Source of the DNA: an uncultured Clostridia bacterium
GTDB lineage: Bacteria; Bacillota; Clostridia; Christensenellales; Borkfalkiaceae
Assembly: GCA_934271245.1 (NCBI GenBank)
Contig: CAKQQY010000001.1
Coordinates: 1-64,000, forward strand
Reading direction: 5' to 3'
Length of the DNA stretch: 64,000 nucleotides
A program made the position numbers and the translations under genes. The stretch's first letter is position 1; the number at the start of each line of letters is the position of its first letter. Positions 1 through 6,913 of this stretch are shown here, in pieces. A model generated the notes under the pieces. The model saw only the letters and a program-made list of their open reading frames with translations. It had not been told where the DNA came from and did not search any database.

Positions 1-12
1 GTTCAAGCATAT

Positions 13-50
13 CCTAAAAATCCGCTTTTCCAAAAAATCGCATTTTTAGG
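13..50 (-). terminator. Possible weak terminator after cmk
   Basis: A 9-bp inverted repeat (CCTAAAAAT with ATTTTTAGG) lies 20 bases past the cmk stop. The loop is long (20 nt) and AT-rich, and no run of T follows the stem on the minus strand, so termination is uncertain. Confidence 0.3.
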
Positions 51-69
51 TTTAATTCAGACAAAAAAA

Positions 70-732
70 TTATTTTATATAAGATAAAATTTTTTCAACA
101 ACTTCGTTAATACTCATTTCCGACGTATCTATCTCTACGGCGTCGTTTGCTTTTACGAGCGGAGCAAAATCTCTGTGTTTATCGTTATAATCTCTTTGTT
201 CGATTTCCTGCTCGAGTTGATTATAGTCTACATTGTGACCTTTGGCTTTTAATTCGTCGAAGCGTCTTTTCGCTCTTACGGCGACCGTTGCCGTGACGTA
301 AAATTTGTATTCGGCATCGGGAAGAACAAACGAACCTATATCTCTTCCGTCAAGCACGCATGACTCTTCGCTTGCAATTTTACGTTGCATTTCCACCATT
401 TTCAACCTTACGGATTTCAAACTGGAAATGTTTGACGCAGCCATAGACACGTGCGGTTCACGAATCTTTTCAGAAACGTCTACCCCGTCTAAAAACGTGC
501 GCTGAGCACCATTGACGTATTTTATTTTCAAGTCAATATCGTGAATGAATGTTTCCACTCCCTTTTCATCCAAGGTATCTATACCGAGAGATATCGCCTT
601 TACTGCCGTTGCACGATACATTGCACCGGTGTCTAAATATAGGATATTCAACTTTTTCGAAAGCTCTTTTGCAACCGTGCTTTTTCCGCTCCCGGAAGGA
701 CCGTCTAAAGCAATAGTAATTTTCTTTTGCAT
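70..732 (-). CDS. cmk: Cytidylate kinase
   Basis: Phosphorylates CMP and dCMP to the diphosphates with ATP in the cytoplasm, as part of pyrimidine nucleotide salvage and CTP recycling. The 220-aa length is normal for the family. The P-loop GPSGSGKST is at residues 11-19, followed by the LDTGAMYRA nucleotide-binding segment and the DGRDIGSFV segment near residue 128, all typical of Cmk. The start ATG has AAAGGTGAT a few bases upstream. The gene stands alone: upstream is the repeat-bearing spacer at 733-1065, so it probably has its own promoter, which I could not place. Identity is secure. Confidence 0.96.
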   Translation of the reverse strand: MQKKITIALDGPSGSGKSTVAKELSKKLNILYLDTGAMYRATAVKAISLGIDTLDEKGVETFIHDIDLKIKYVNGAQRTFLDGVDVSEKIREPHVSMAASNISSLKSVRLKMVEMQRKIASEESCVLDGRDIGSFVLPDAEYKFYVTATVAVRAKRRFDELKAKGHNVDYNQLEQEIEQRDYNDKHRDFAPLVKANDAVEIDTSEMSINEVVEKILSYIK

Positions 733-796
733 ATAATCACCTTTTTACTATATTTTATCAAAAGTTTACATTATATTTCTATAACAATTAGGATTT

Positions 797-907
797 GTTT
801 GCAGGCATTTTCGCGCCGTCATTCAAGATTGCGGAGTGCGAGATTCGCACGGTGCGTCAGCACCAAGGATTGCTTTAGCAATGCTTTCCGCATTTATTAT
901 ATCACAA
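797..907. repeat. 111-bp repeat, copy 1, with cloverleaf-like fold
   Basis: First of two near-identical 111-bp direct repeats in the 333-bp spacer between cmk and the flavoprotein gene. Inside, three hairpins stand side by side: GTGCGA/TCGCAC (836-850), GGTGC/GCACC (851-864) and ATTGCT/AGCAAT (869-882). A 6-bp outer stem, TGCGGA (830-835) with TCCGCA (887-892), encloses all three. The plus-strand reading frames through it are in both copies only because the DNA is duplicated. The rest of 733-796 shows nothing clear. Confidence 0.9.
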
Positions 908-931
908 GAGCAAAATGCGCAAGCGCAAAGC

Positions 932-1042
932 GTTTGCAGGCATTTTCGCGCCGTCATTCAAGTTTGCGGAGTGCGAGATTCGCACGGTGCGTCAGCACCA
1001 AGGATTGCTTTAGCAATGCTTTCCGCATTTATTATATCACAA
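932..1042. repeat. 111-bp repeat, copy 2, with cloverleaf-like fold
   Basis: Second copy, offset by 135 bases from the first and differing from it at a single base that I can see (A at 828 against T at 963), which lies outside the stems. All four stems are kept (outer stem 965-970 with 1022-1027). The 24-base gap between copies (908-931) holds a further small palindrome, TGCGC-AA-GCGCA. The element could be an interspersed repeat, a small mobile element without genes, or a structured RNA. Confidence 0.9.
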
Positions 1043-1065
1043 CTGCTTTTAGTTACACAAACGTT

Positions 1066-2286
1066 TTATTCGGATTGTTTACCTGCCGCATACCCCGTCG
1101 AGAAGGCAATTTGCATGTTGAATCCACCGGTTAAAGCATCAACGTCTAAAACTTCTCCGGCAAAAAACAATCCCTTACACATCTTACTTTCCATTGTTTT
1201 CGGATTTATTTCTTTAACGGAAATCCCGCCGGAAGTTATTATTGCCTCATCAAGACTTCTTAACCCAACACATTTAAAAGAAAAACTTTTAAGAGTTTTA
1301 ACAATAGTTTCACGCTCAACTTTTGTTATGTCGGAAACCTTTCTTTTTGATGATATGCCGCATTTATTAATGAAAGGCGTTACGGCAGACTTCGGCAGAA
1401 GGGTTGAGATGACGCTCGATATAAAACCGGTCTTGTGCGTTTCAAATTCTCTTAATAATCTCGCGTCAAGTTCGTTCTCGGTGAGAGCAGGCTTAAAGTC
1501 GATAAAAAACGTTAAATCAGAAAAGTTTAATCTGTTAATATATGACGAACACGTAAGAACTATAGGTCCCGAAATGCCGAAATGAGTAAACAACATTTCT
1601 CCAAAATCCGAAAAAACGACTTTCTCTCCACTCATTACGGTCAGACACACGTTTTTTAAAGATAACCCCTGCATTTCCTTACAAAAATTGTCTTTTACGT
1701 TAATTCCGCAAAGCCCGGGTTTTATGTCTATAACCGTATGACCGACTGCTTTGGCAAAAAGGTATCCGTCACCGGTACTACCGGTTAGCGGATAGGATTT
1801 ACCGCCGGTACAAACTATTACCTTGTCACACTCAAAGTCGCCTTTATCTGTTACAACGCCGGAAACCTGTCCGTTACGGCAATTTATATTTTTAACAGTT
1901 GTATTAAGACGGATTGAAACGTTATAACTCTTAAGTATTTTTTCAAGAGTCTTAGTTACGTCGCTGGCTTTATCGCTTGACGGGAAAACTCTGTTACCCC
2001 TTTCGACCTTTAACGACAGTCCGTTATTTTCAAAAAACTCCATTGTCTTTTTTGGTGAAAATTCGTTTAAACTTCCAAATAAAAATTTTGGATTTCTAAC
2101 AACATTCTCCATAAAATCTCTGATGTCGACATCGTTTGAAAGATTACATCTCCCTTTACCGGTTATGTAAATTTTCTTTCCGAGTTTTTCGTTTTTCTCT
2201 AATAAAACAACATCGTTGCCATACGTCGCGCTCGTTATCGCGCTCATCATACCAGCGGCGCCACCGCCAATCACTATTACTTTCAT
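1066..2286 (-). CDS. HI0933-family FAD-dependent oxidoreductase
   Basis: A 406-aa flavoprotein of the HI0933/YhiN (BaiN/RdsA-like) family. The N-terminal Rossmann motif GGGAAG is at residues 7-12, followed by the family signature GKKIYITGKGRCNLSN near residues 35-50 and by a second nucleotide-binding segment at the C-terminus (GLFFAGEVLDVDALTGGFN). Members are soluble FAD enzymes; some reduce bile-acid intermediates, but most have no known substrate, so none is assigned here. The start ATG follows CGGAGATAA. It lies 37 bp upstream of the next gene boundary and may share a transcript with 2324-3250. Confidence 0.9.
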   Translation of the reverse strand: MKVIVIGGGAAGMMSAITSATYGNDVVLLEKNEKLGKKIYITGKGRCNLSNDVDIRDFMENVVRNPKFLFGSLNEFSPKKTMEFFENNGLSLKVERGNRVFPSSDKASDVTKTLEKILKSYNVSIRLNTTVKNINCRNGQVSGVVTDKGDFECDKVIVCTGGKSYPLTGSTGDGYLFAKAVGHTVIDIKPGLCGINVKDNFCKEMQGLSLKNVCLTVMSGEKVVFSDFGEMLFTHFGISGPIVLTCSSYINRLNFSDLTFFIDFKPALTENELDARLLREFETHKTGFISSVISTLLPKSAVTPFINKCGISSKRKVSDITKVERETIVKTLKSFSFKCVGLRSLDEAIITSGGISVKEINPKTMESKMCKGLFFAGEVLDVDALTGGFNMQIAFSTGYAAGKQSE

Positions 2287-2323
2287 TTATCTCCGCTCAA
2301 TCATTATGTGTGACATAATTAAA

Positions 2324-3250
2324 TTACTTTTTGTCAGATATTTCCTTATTTTTTCGCCCTGTAAAAAACTTTTCGATTTTATCGCCTTTTTTATATATTG
2401 CAATAGTCAAAACTATGGTCAATGCAAAAAATAACACCCATAAACAAATTCCCCACCAAGTGTTGTACGGAATAATATCGTTATTCATCGAAAAGCACGT
2501 TGCAAAAACGGATATTATTCTCGTTATAAAAATCATTACAATAAAAAACAAAGGACTTATAGACGTTAAGCCTGCGACAAAACACAAAACGTCATCGGGA
2601 AAAAACGGAAAGAGAAACATAAACGTTAAAACAACTTTATCCTTTCCTTTAATCGCGTTTAATCCCTTATCGAGATTTTTCTCACCGACAAGCCACGCAG
2701 CAACCTTATACCCCAATACCCTTCCTATAAAATACGCAACGATAGACCCTGCAATAATCCCTATACAACTGTATATCGCGCCCACTAACGGTCCGAACAA
2801 TAACACTCCTGCGCCAACGGTAATAAAGGCAGGGATCGGCAAAACGACGACTTGTAGGAATTGCAATATTATAAAAACAATTACCGCCAGATTCCCAAAC
2901 GAAGCGATATAATCTCTAAACGAATCTATGCTGTCAACACGCTCCAAAAATCCGCTTTTCTTTAACATAAACAAGACAAGCAAAACTAAAGCAATCGCGC
3001 CTTCTATTAAAAACAATATTTTATACGCCAATTTTTTTGACGGAGAAAACGCCAACGTGGCTATTGTAAGCGTAATTATTACCGCCACCGAAACGGTTTT
3101 TATCGACAATAGATATTGAGAAACAAACCCCGTTTCAAAAGTTTCTATATAAAGGAGCGAAAATATTATTCCGGATACTCCGATTAAACAAATTAAAACG
3201 GCTATAAAAACCGCCTGTATTTTTATTAAAATAGAATTATTCTTTTTCAC
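2324..3250 (-). CDS. TVP38/TMEM64 (VTT domain) membrane protein
   Basis: A 308-aa integral membrane protein. The N-terminal third has three hydrophobic segments; the middle (about residues 110-230) matches the VTT/DedA-like domain, with the pattern LQVVVLPIPAFITVGAGVLLFGPLVG followed by a re-entrant-type GXXXG helix and FFPDDVLCFVAG. VTT proteins are thought to help lipids cross or move within the membrane. The C-terminus ends in a basic tail after the last helix. The start codon is GTG (complement CAC at 3248-3250) and no good ribosome-binding site precedes it, so the start is less sure than the identity. Confidence 0.83.
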   Translation of the reverse strand: MKKNNSILIKIQAVFIAVLICLIGVSGIIFSLLYIETFETGFVSQYLLSIKTVSVAVIITLTIATLAFSPSKKLAYKILFLIEGAIALVLLVLFMLKKSGFLERVDSIDSFRDYIASFGNLAVIVFIILQFLQVVVLPIPAFITVGAGVLLFGPLVGAIYSCIGIIAGSIVAYFIGRVLGYKVAAWLVGEKNLDKGLNAIKGKDKVVLTFMFLFPFFPDDVLCFVAGLTSISPLFFIVMIFITRIISVFATCFSMNNDIIPYNTWWGICLWVLFFALTIVLTIAIYKKGDKIEKFFTGRKNKEISDKK

Positions 3251-3287
3251 AGTAATAGTATATTACCAAAAAGAGTTTTCTACGCTA

Positions 3288-3725
3288 TTAACCAAGTTTT
3301 TTATATTCCGAAACCGCTATTTGATCGCAACGATTATTATATTCGTTATCAGAATGGCCTTTAACCTTTACAAATCTGACAAGATGAATAGATAAAAGTC
3401 GTAACAACTCTTCCCATAAATCTCTATTTTTTACCTGTGTTTTTGAAGAAGTTTTCCAGTCGTTTTTCTGCCAGTTGGTTATCCACCCTTTATTGAAAGC
3501 GTCGATAACATATTGAGAATCGCTAAATAATTCGACAGAACAAGGAACTTTCAGCGTTTGAAGCCCCCTTATGACAGCCAACAACTCCATTCTGTTATTT
3601 GTCGTATCTAATTCGCTACCGGAAACGATTTTTTCCTTTCCGTTGTAAATTAAAATAGCGCAATACCCGCCCTTGCCGGGATTACCGGAACAAGCGCCGT
3701 CTGTATATATTTTCAATTCCTTCAT
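3288..3725 (-). CDS. rnhA: Ribonuclease HI
   Basis: Cleaves the RNA strand of RNA-DNA hybrids (R-loops, primers) in the cytoplasm. At 145 aa it is a minimal, full-length RNase HI. The catalytic carboxylates are visible: D9 in IYTDGACSGNPG, E47 in NNRMELLA, D69 in LFSDSQYV and D134 in NRCDQIA, with the assisting histidine H124 in KVKGHSDN. There is no N-terminal hybrid-binding domain. AAAGG stands 7 bases before the ATG. The spacer 3726-3811 on its 5' side is AT-rich; I could not choose one promoter with confidence. Confidence 0.95.
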   Translation of the reverse strand: MKELKIYTDGACSGNPGKGGYCAILIYNGKEKIVSGSELDTTNNRMELLAVIRGLQTLKVPCSVELFSDSQYVIDAFNKGWITNWQKNDWKTSSKTQVKNRDLWEELLRLLSIHLVRFVKVKGHSDNEYNNRCDQIAVSEYKKLG

Positions 3726-3811
3726 ATTTTAACCTTTAAACAAATATAGCGTATTGTATACATTATATTTCAAATTAATTACCGATTTTATTTCTAATCA
3801 TTAAAAATTAT

Positions 3812-3840
3812 TTGACTATTAACGATATTTATTATATAAT
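3812..3840 (+). promoter_or_regulatory. Promoter of tRNA-Trp
   Basis: TTGACT (-35, 3812-3817), 17-bp spacer, TATAAT (-10, 3835-3840), 12 bases before the mature tRNA end. One mismatch from the sigma-A consensus. Confidence 0.8.
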
Positions 3841-3852
3841 CAATATGCTATT

Positions 3853-3928
3853 AGGGGAGTGGCTCAATTGGTAGAGCAGCGGTCTCCAAAACCGCCGGTT
3901 GCGTGTTCGAGTCGCGTCTCCCCTGCCA
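3853..3928 (+). tRNA. tRNA-Trp(CCA)
   Basis: Full cloverleaf: acceptor AGGGGAG/CTCCCCT, D-stem GCTC/GAGC, anticodon stem GCGGT/ACCGC with loop CTCCAAA (anticodon CCA), T-loop TTCGAGT. Discriminator G at 3925 and the 3' CCA is encoded (3926-3928). The outer T-stem pair (49-65) is G-U. Confidence 0.96.
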
Positions 3929-3935
3929 AACATAG

Positions 3936-3982
3936 AAAATCGCTGTTTTTTAGGTATTTTTGCTTAAGAAACGGCGATTTTT
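3936..3982 (+). terminator. Terminator of tRNA-Trp
   Basis: AAAATCGC pairs with GCGATTTT with the stem carried on by a T/A-rich segment containing G-U pairs; the 3' arm ends in a T run. The following 3983-4090 holds no gene, only three short copies of TGTCCGATRATTT at about 4004-4050. Confidence 0.7.
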
Positions 3983-4090
3983 GTTATATATCGCACCTCT
4001 AAAATGTCCGATGATTTGCGTAATGTCCGATAATTTTGTCCGATAATTTTTCGGTTGATTTTATCTTACTTTATTTCACCTAAAAAGTCA

Positions 4091-4121
4091 AATAAAAACG
4101 GCTCTCAAGCGTGAGAGCCGC
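4091..4121 (-). terminator. Terminator for the minus-strand PAP2 gene
   Basis: Perfect 9-bp stem CGGCTCTCA/TGAGAGCCG (4099-4107 with 4112-4120), 4-nt loop, followed on the minus strand by TTTTTATTT. It lies 75 bases past the stop of the PAP2-like gene. Confidence 0.85.
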
Positions 4122-4194
4122 ATTCTTATATTCAAGAAAAATTTTAACCGAACGGTAGGCTGTCAAACCTTTTTCGAAAGCAAAATAAATCCAT

Positions 4195-4866
4195 TTATTT
4201 TGTAGTTATTTCTTTTGAGTAAATATTATTAAATACGGCCGCATAAAACGAGAATAAACCAACGGAAACAAGTACTCCGCCGACAATATCGCTAAACCAG
4301 TGAACGCCCGAAATCAGCCTTCCTATTATCATAAAAACAGTGAAAACAGAGAGAAAAAATAAAACGATTTTTCTTGTAACATTATTTCTTATACGGACTT
4401 TAAGTTGCAGTATTGCCGTAGGCATTACCGAAGCCACAAGCAGCGTTGTTGACGAAGGATACGAAACTTCTAATTTGCCATTGATAAGAACCGGACGATA
4501 ATTTATAACTATATATTCAAACGAGAAGTATATAATTACCACAACAATATAATACGCACCAAGCGCAAGAATGTCTTTATCAACTTTTAAGAAACTTCTT
4601 CTATTAATAAATTGAAAAAGTCCTACTACCGCAAAACTAAGCGCAAAACCTATGGGAACAAGCCCCAGCCAATCGGTAATTGTGTATACCCCCATATTTA
4701 CACCGATTATATTACGAAAGAAACTATTAAGTGAAGCAAATCCAACCGCCGAATTATCAGGACCTATATGTTTAACGTCCACAAAACAAACCAACACCGT
4801 CCACAAGAAAAAGGCCGCAAGAAATATTCCCCCGACCCAATATAATATATTATTGCTTTTTTTCAT
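4195..4866 (-). CDS. PAP2-family membrane protein with altered active site
   Basis: A 223-aa protein with about six membrane segments and the PAP2 (lipid phosphatase) layout: motif 1 ends in RP at 124-125, motif 2 is YPSST at 136-140, and motif 3 is GRLISGVHWFSD with R183, nucleophile H189 and D193. PAP2 enzymes remove phosphate from lipid phosphates such as undecaprenyl diphosphate or phosphatidic acid at the outer membrane face. Here the motif-2 histidine (PSGH/PSSH in relatives) is threonine and the motif-1 lysine is missing, so activity is doubtful. The gene follows the DUF998 gene by 73 bp and may belong to the TetR-regulated operon. Confidence 0.8.
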   Translation of the reverse strand: MKKSNNILYWVGGIFLAAFFLWTVLVCFVDVKHIGPDNSAVGFASLNSFFRNIIGVNMGVYTITDWLGLVPIGFALSFAVVGLFQFINRRSFLKVDKDILALGAYYIVVVIIYFSFEYIVINYRPVLINGKLEVSYPSSTTLLVASVMPTAILQLKVRIRNNVTRKIVLFFLSVFTVFMIIGRLISGVHWFSDIVGGVLVSVGLFSFYAAVFNNIYSKEITTK

Positions 4867-4939
4867 ATTTTATCGAACCTTATTTGTTATAAGTATTGAC
4901 GAAAAAATCGGACTTATAAACAATTACTTTCACGATATT

Positions 4940-5587
4940 TTATAAATTATTTTCTATATTTTCGGATTTGTCTTTTGAAAAGTAAAGGTGTATGCCGAGA
5001 GCGGCGTTAAATCCTGTTGCCGCAAAAACGCTGAATCTTTCTATAATTCCGAAATATTCTGCAGGAACGATTTTAATTCCAAGCGCTCCGGTAAGCATCA
5101 TCGCAAGAGCCACGGCGGCGCAAATTCCGTAAGAACGATATTCTTTATTTTTCGCGCCCGCAACGATTATTGTCACAAGCGAAATAATCGATAAAAGCAC
5201 GACCGCAGCCGTAACAATCATATGCATGACGTCCTGAAAAGCGCCCGCATATCCGCTATCGTTAAGCGGAAACATTCTATACCCTATTGCAGACAACCAT
5301 TCCATAACTGCAAACAAATAAACGCCTGTACGCAAAAGTTTGTTTTTTTCATCGCAAATACCGATACACACGACCGTTACGCACACGACTTCGCAAACGT
5401 TATACACCGCGCTGAGTTGATTCCAAAGAGAAAGCGACGGCGCGTTCGCCGCGCTTAAATCGCTTACCGCCTGCGCCATCCAATTATATCTGGGATAAGC
5501 AAGCGGCGAAAAAATCACCGCTGTCGCATACGAAAGAAAACTTAAAACCCCGAGTAATCCTAATTTTTGTATTAAAGTTTTTTTCAT
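4940..5587 (-). CDS. DUF998 membrane protein
   Basis: A 215-aa protein with about six hydrophobic helices and the DUF998 hallmarks: an early AYPRYNWMAQAVSDLSA segment and, between helices, YRMFPLND. The family has no proven function. I start at the ATG at 5585-5587, because GGGAG lies at the right distance from it; an upstream in-frame GTG would sit almost on top of that site. It is third in a TetR-flavodoxin-DUF998 operon (24-bp gap to the flavodoxin gene), so its expression is probably controlled by that repressor. Confidence 0.82.
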   Translation of the reverse strand: MKKTLIQKLGLLGVLSFLSYATAVIFSPLAYPRYNWMAQAVSDLSAANAPSLSLWNQLSAVYNVCEVVCVTVVCIGICDEKNKLLRTGVYLFAVMEWLSAIGYRMFPLNDSGYAGAFQDVMHMIVTAAVVLLSIISLVTIIVAGAKNKEYRSYGICAAVALAMMLTGALGIKIVPAEYFGIIERFSVFAATGFNAALGIHLYFSKDKSENIENNL

Positions 5588-5611
5588 AACAAACACACTC
5601 CCATAAAAAAA

Positions 5612-6124
5612 TTATTTTGTTATTTCAGAATTATACCAATCTAAAAAGTCGTTAAGATTCTCCGACTTAACGCGTTCGCCGCCGTGAATCACCATATTTG
5701 CTATATCGGCTTCTTCCGGAGAAAGATCTTTCTTGTTTTCAAGATCGCTTTTTATCGCTTTAGCCATTAACGCCATTATCAGCCTGTAAAAGCCGTGAAG
5801 TTTATCAATATTAAAGTTACCCTGCAGAGTGAATAAAGGGACAGATTCCGCTATACGCGTCCTTTTACGCACGTTTTCCGTCATAGTCCCCGTTTTACTA
5901 ATTCCAACGCCGCAAACGGAAAGTACGTTATATCTCTTCGCCGCTTTTTTATACCCTGTTATTTTACCCGCGTTAATCCAACCCAAATACACAATGTCCG
6001 CCCCGACCGGCACATTCTTTTTAGAGTCCTTAAAACTGTATATCGGTAATCCCGTTTTCTCCGAAATCATTTCGGCATATCTTTTTGTGCTACCGGTTTG
6101 CGTCGTGTAAATAATTGCATTCAT
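5612..6124 (-). CDS. Flavodoxin-domain protein
   Basis: A 170-aa soluble protein. The N-terminus IIYTTQTGSTKRYAEMI is the FMN phosphate-binding loop of flavodoxins, and VYLGWINAGKITGYKK and LSVCGVGISKTG match the later FMN-contact strands. It resembles the flavodoxin group that includes protoporphyrinogen oxidase HemG-like proteins, but the substrate is unknown. It lies 15 bp downstream of the TetR gene and 24 bp upstream of the DUF998 gene, so the three form one transcript. Confidence 0.85.
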   Translation of the reverse strand: MNAIIYTTQTGSTKRYAEMISEKTGLPIYSFKDSKKNVPVGADIVYLGWINAGKITGYKKAAKRYNVLSVCGVGISKTGTMTENVRKRTRIAESVPLFTLQGNFNIDKLHGFYRLIMALMAKAIKSDLENKKDLSPEEADIANMVIHGGERVKSENLNDFLDWYNSEITK

Positions 6125-6139
6125 ATATTACGCCTTCCT

Positions 6140-6760
6140 TTATTCATTAACCATAGTATAAAACAAATGAACATGTTCTTTAAGTTTCTCGATGCACTCC
6201 GATTCTTTTTCAGGCTCTCTGTCGCAAATGCCTATAAGCGTTAGTACGGGCGACACGTACATTAAAGCCAGCGCCTTTGGGTTTTCATTACAAATCGTTC
6301 CGGATCGAATCAGATTACTGAAAATATCGGCATGATAGTTTACCAGCCTGTCAACAAAACGCCGTGTGTAAAGAGAACGAAGTTCGGGCGAGCGAAATTG
6401 TTCGATCGTTATCATTTTTCTAAAGAAACATATGTTTTGATTATGTAAAGAATATTCGAAAATTTGTTTCACCTTTTCAAAAAGCAATTCTTCGCTTATT
6501 CCGTTGAAATAATTCACGTCTTTTTTTGCATTCTGCACGTGAATATCGATTTTATCCGTATCTTCATCGTATTGTTCCGCAGTGGATTCAACTATAGCGT
6601 CAAAAATTGCCTGTTTACTCGGATAATGGTTGTAAAGAGATGGCGCTTTAATTCCGACCGCTTTAGCAATCTCTCCCACGCTTACCGAGTCGTAACCTTT
6701 TGCCGCAAACAACTCCAACGCTTTATCTATTATTTTTTGTTTAGTATCGTCTTGTTTCAT
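6140..6760 (-). CDS. TetR-family repressor
   Basis: A 206-aa regulator. The N-terminal helix-turn-helix is complete: IIDKALELFAAKGYDSVSVGEIAKAVGIKAPSLYNHYPSK covers residues 9-50. The C-terminal two thirds is a helical ligand-binding and dimerisation domain of unknown ligand. It is first in an operon with a flavodoxin and a DUF998 protein. A palindrome lies directly between its promoter and start codon, so it very likely represses its own operon and is released by a small molecule, perhaps one the flavodoxin acts on. AAGGTG precedes the ATG. Confidence 0.92.
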   Translation of the reverse strand: MKQDDTKQKIIDKALELFAAKGYDSVSVGEIAKAVGIKAPSLYNHYPSKQAIFDAIVESTAEQYDEDTDKIDIHVQNAKKDVNYFNGISEELLFEKVKQIFEYSLHNQNICFFRKMITIEQFRSPELRSLYTRRFVDRLVNYHADIFSNLIRSGTICNENPKALALMYVSPVLTLIGICDREPEKESECIEKLKEHVHLFYTMVNE

Positions 6761-6775
6761 ATAACACCTTACTAA

Positions 6776-6789
6776 CTAACATTCGTTAG
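6776..6789. promoter_or_regulatory. Likely TetR operator
   Basis: Perfect palindrome CTAAC-ATTC-GTTAG, five bases downstream of the -10 box of the tetR promoter, so it covers the transcription start. A further half-site-like CTAA (6772-6775) adjoins it. Position and symmetry fit autorepression. Confidence 0.75.
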
Positions 6790-6793
6790 CATA

Positions 6794-6822
6794 ATAATAT
6801 TCCAGAATTATCCGTTTGTCAA
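6794..6822 (-). promoter_or_regulatory. Promoter of the tetR-flavodoxin-DUF998 operon
   Basis: Read on the minus strand: TTGACA (6817-6822), 17-bp spacer, TATTAT (6794-6799), then the operator palindrome and the tetR start codon. Confidence 0.8.
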
Positions 6823-6843
6823 GAGAATTAACGACAACAAATA

Positions 6844-6880
6844 AAAAGAAGAGCAAATTTTTTTGCTCTCCTTTTTATTG
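6844..6880 (-). terminator. Terminator of the beta-galactosidase gene
   Basis: GAAGAGCAAA and TTTGCTCTC flank a T/A loop, with A-rich and T-rich arms on either side; on the minus strand it ends CTTCTTTTTAT. It could work in both directions. Confidence 0.7.
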
Positions 6881-6913
6881 TTCATTCATAAATCAGTTAC
6901 TTATTTACCGAAT

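Noticed and set aside
797..1042. Possible CRISPR array
   Set aside because: Only two units, 111 bp long, with a 24-bp gap and internal hairpins; no cas gene nearby. Repeat length and number do not fit.
727..1585. Plus-strand open frames of 135 and 249 aa with an internally repeated peptide
   Set aside because: The repeat comes from the duplicated DNA, and the frames run through the flavoprotein gene on the other strand. No ribosome-binding site.
4000..4050. Three short TGTCCGATRATTT copies after tRNA-Trp as an attachment site or binding array
   Set aside because: Too short and too AT-rich; no integrase or second copy of the tRNA 3' end is present.
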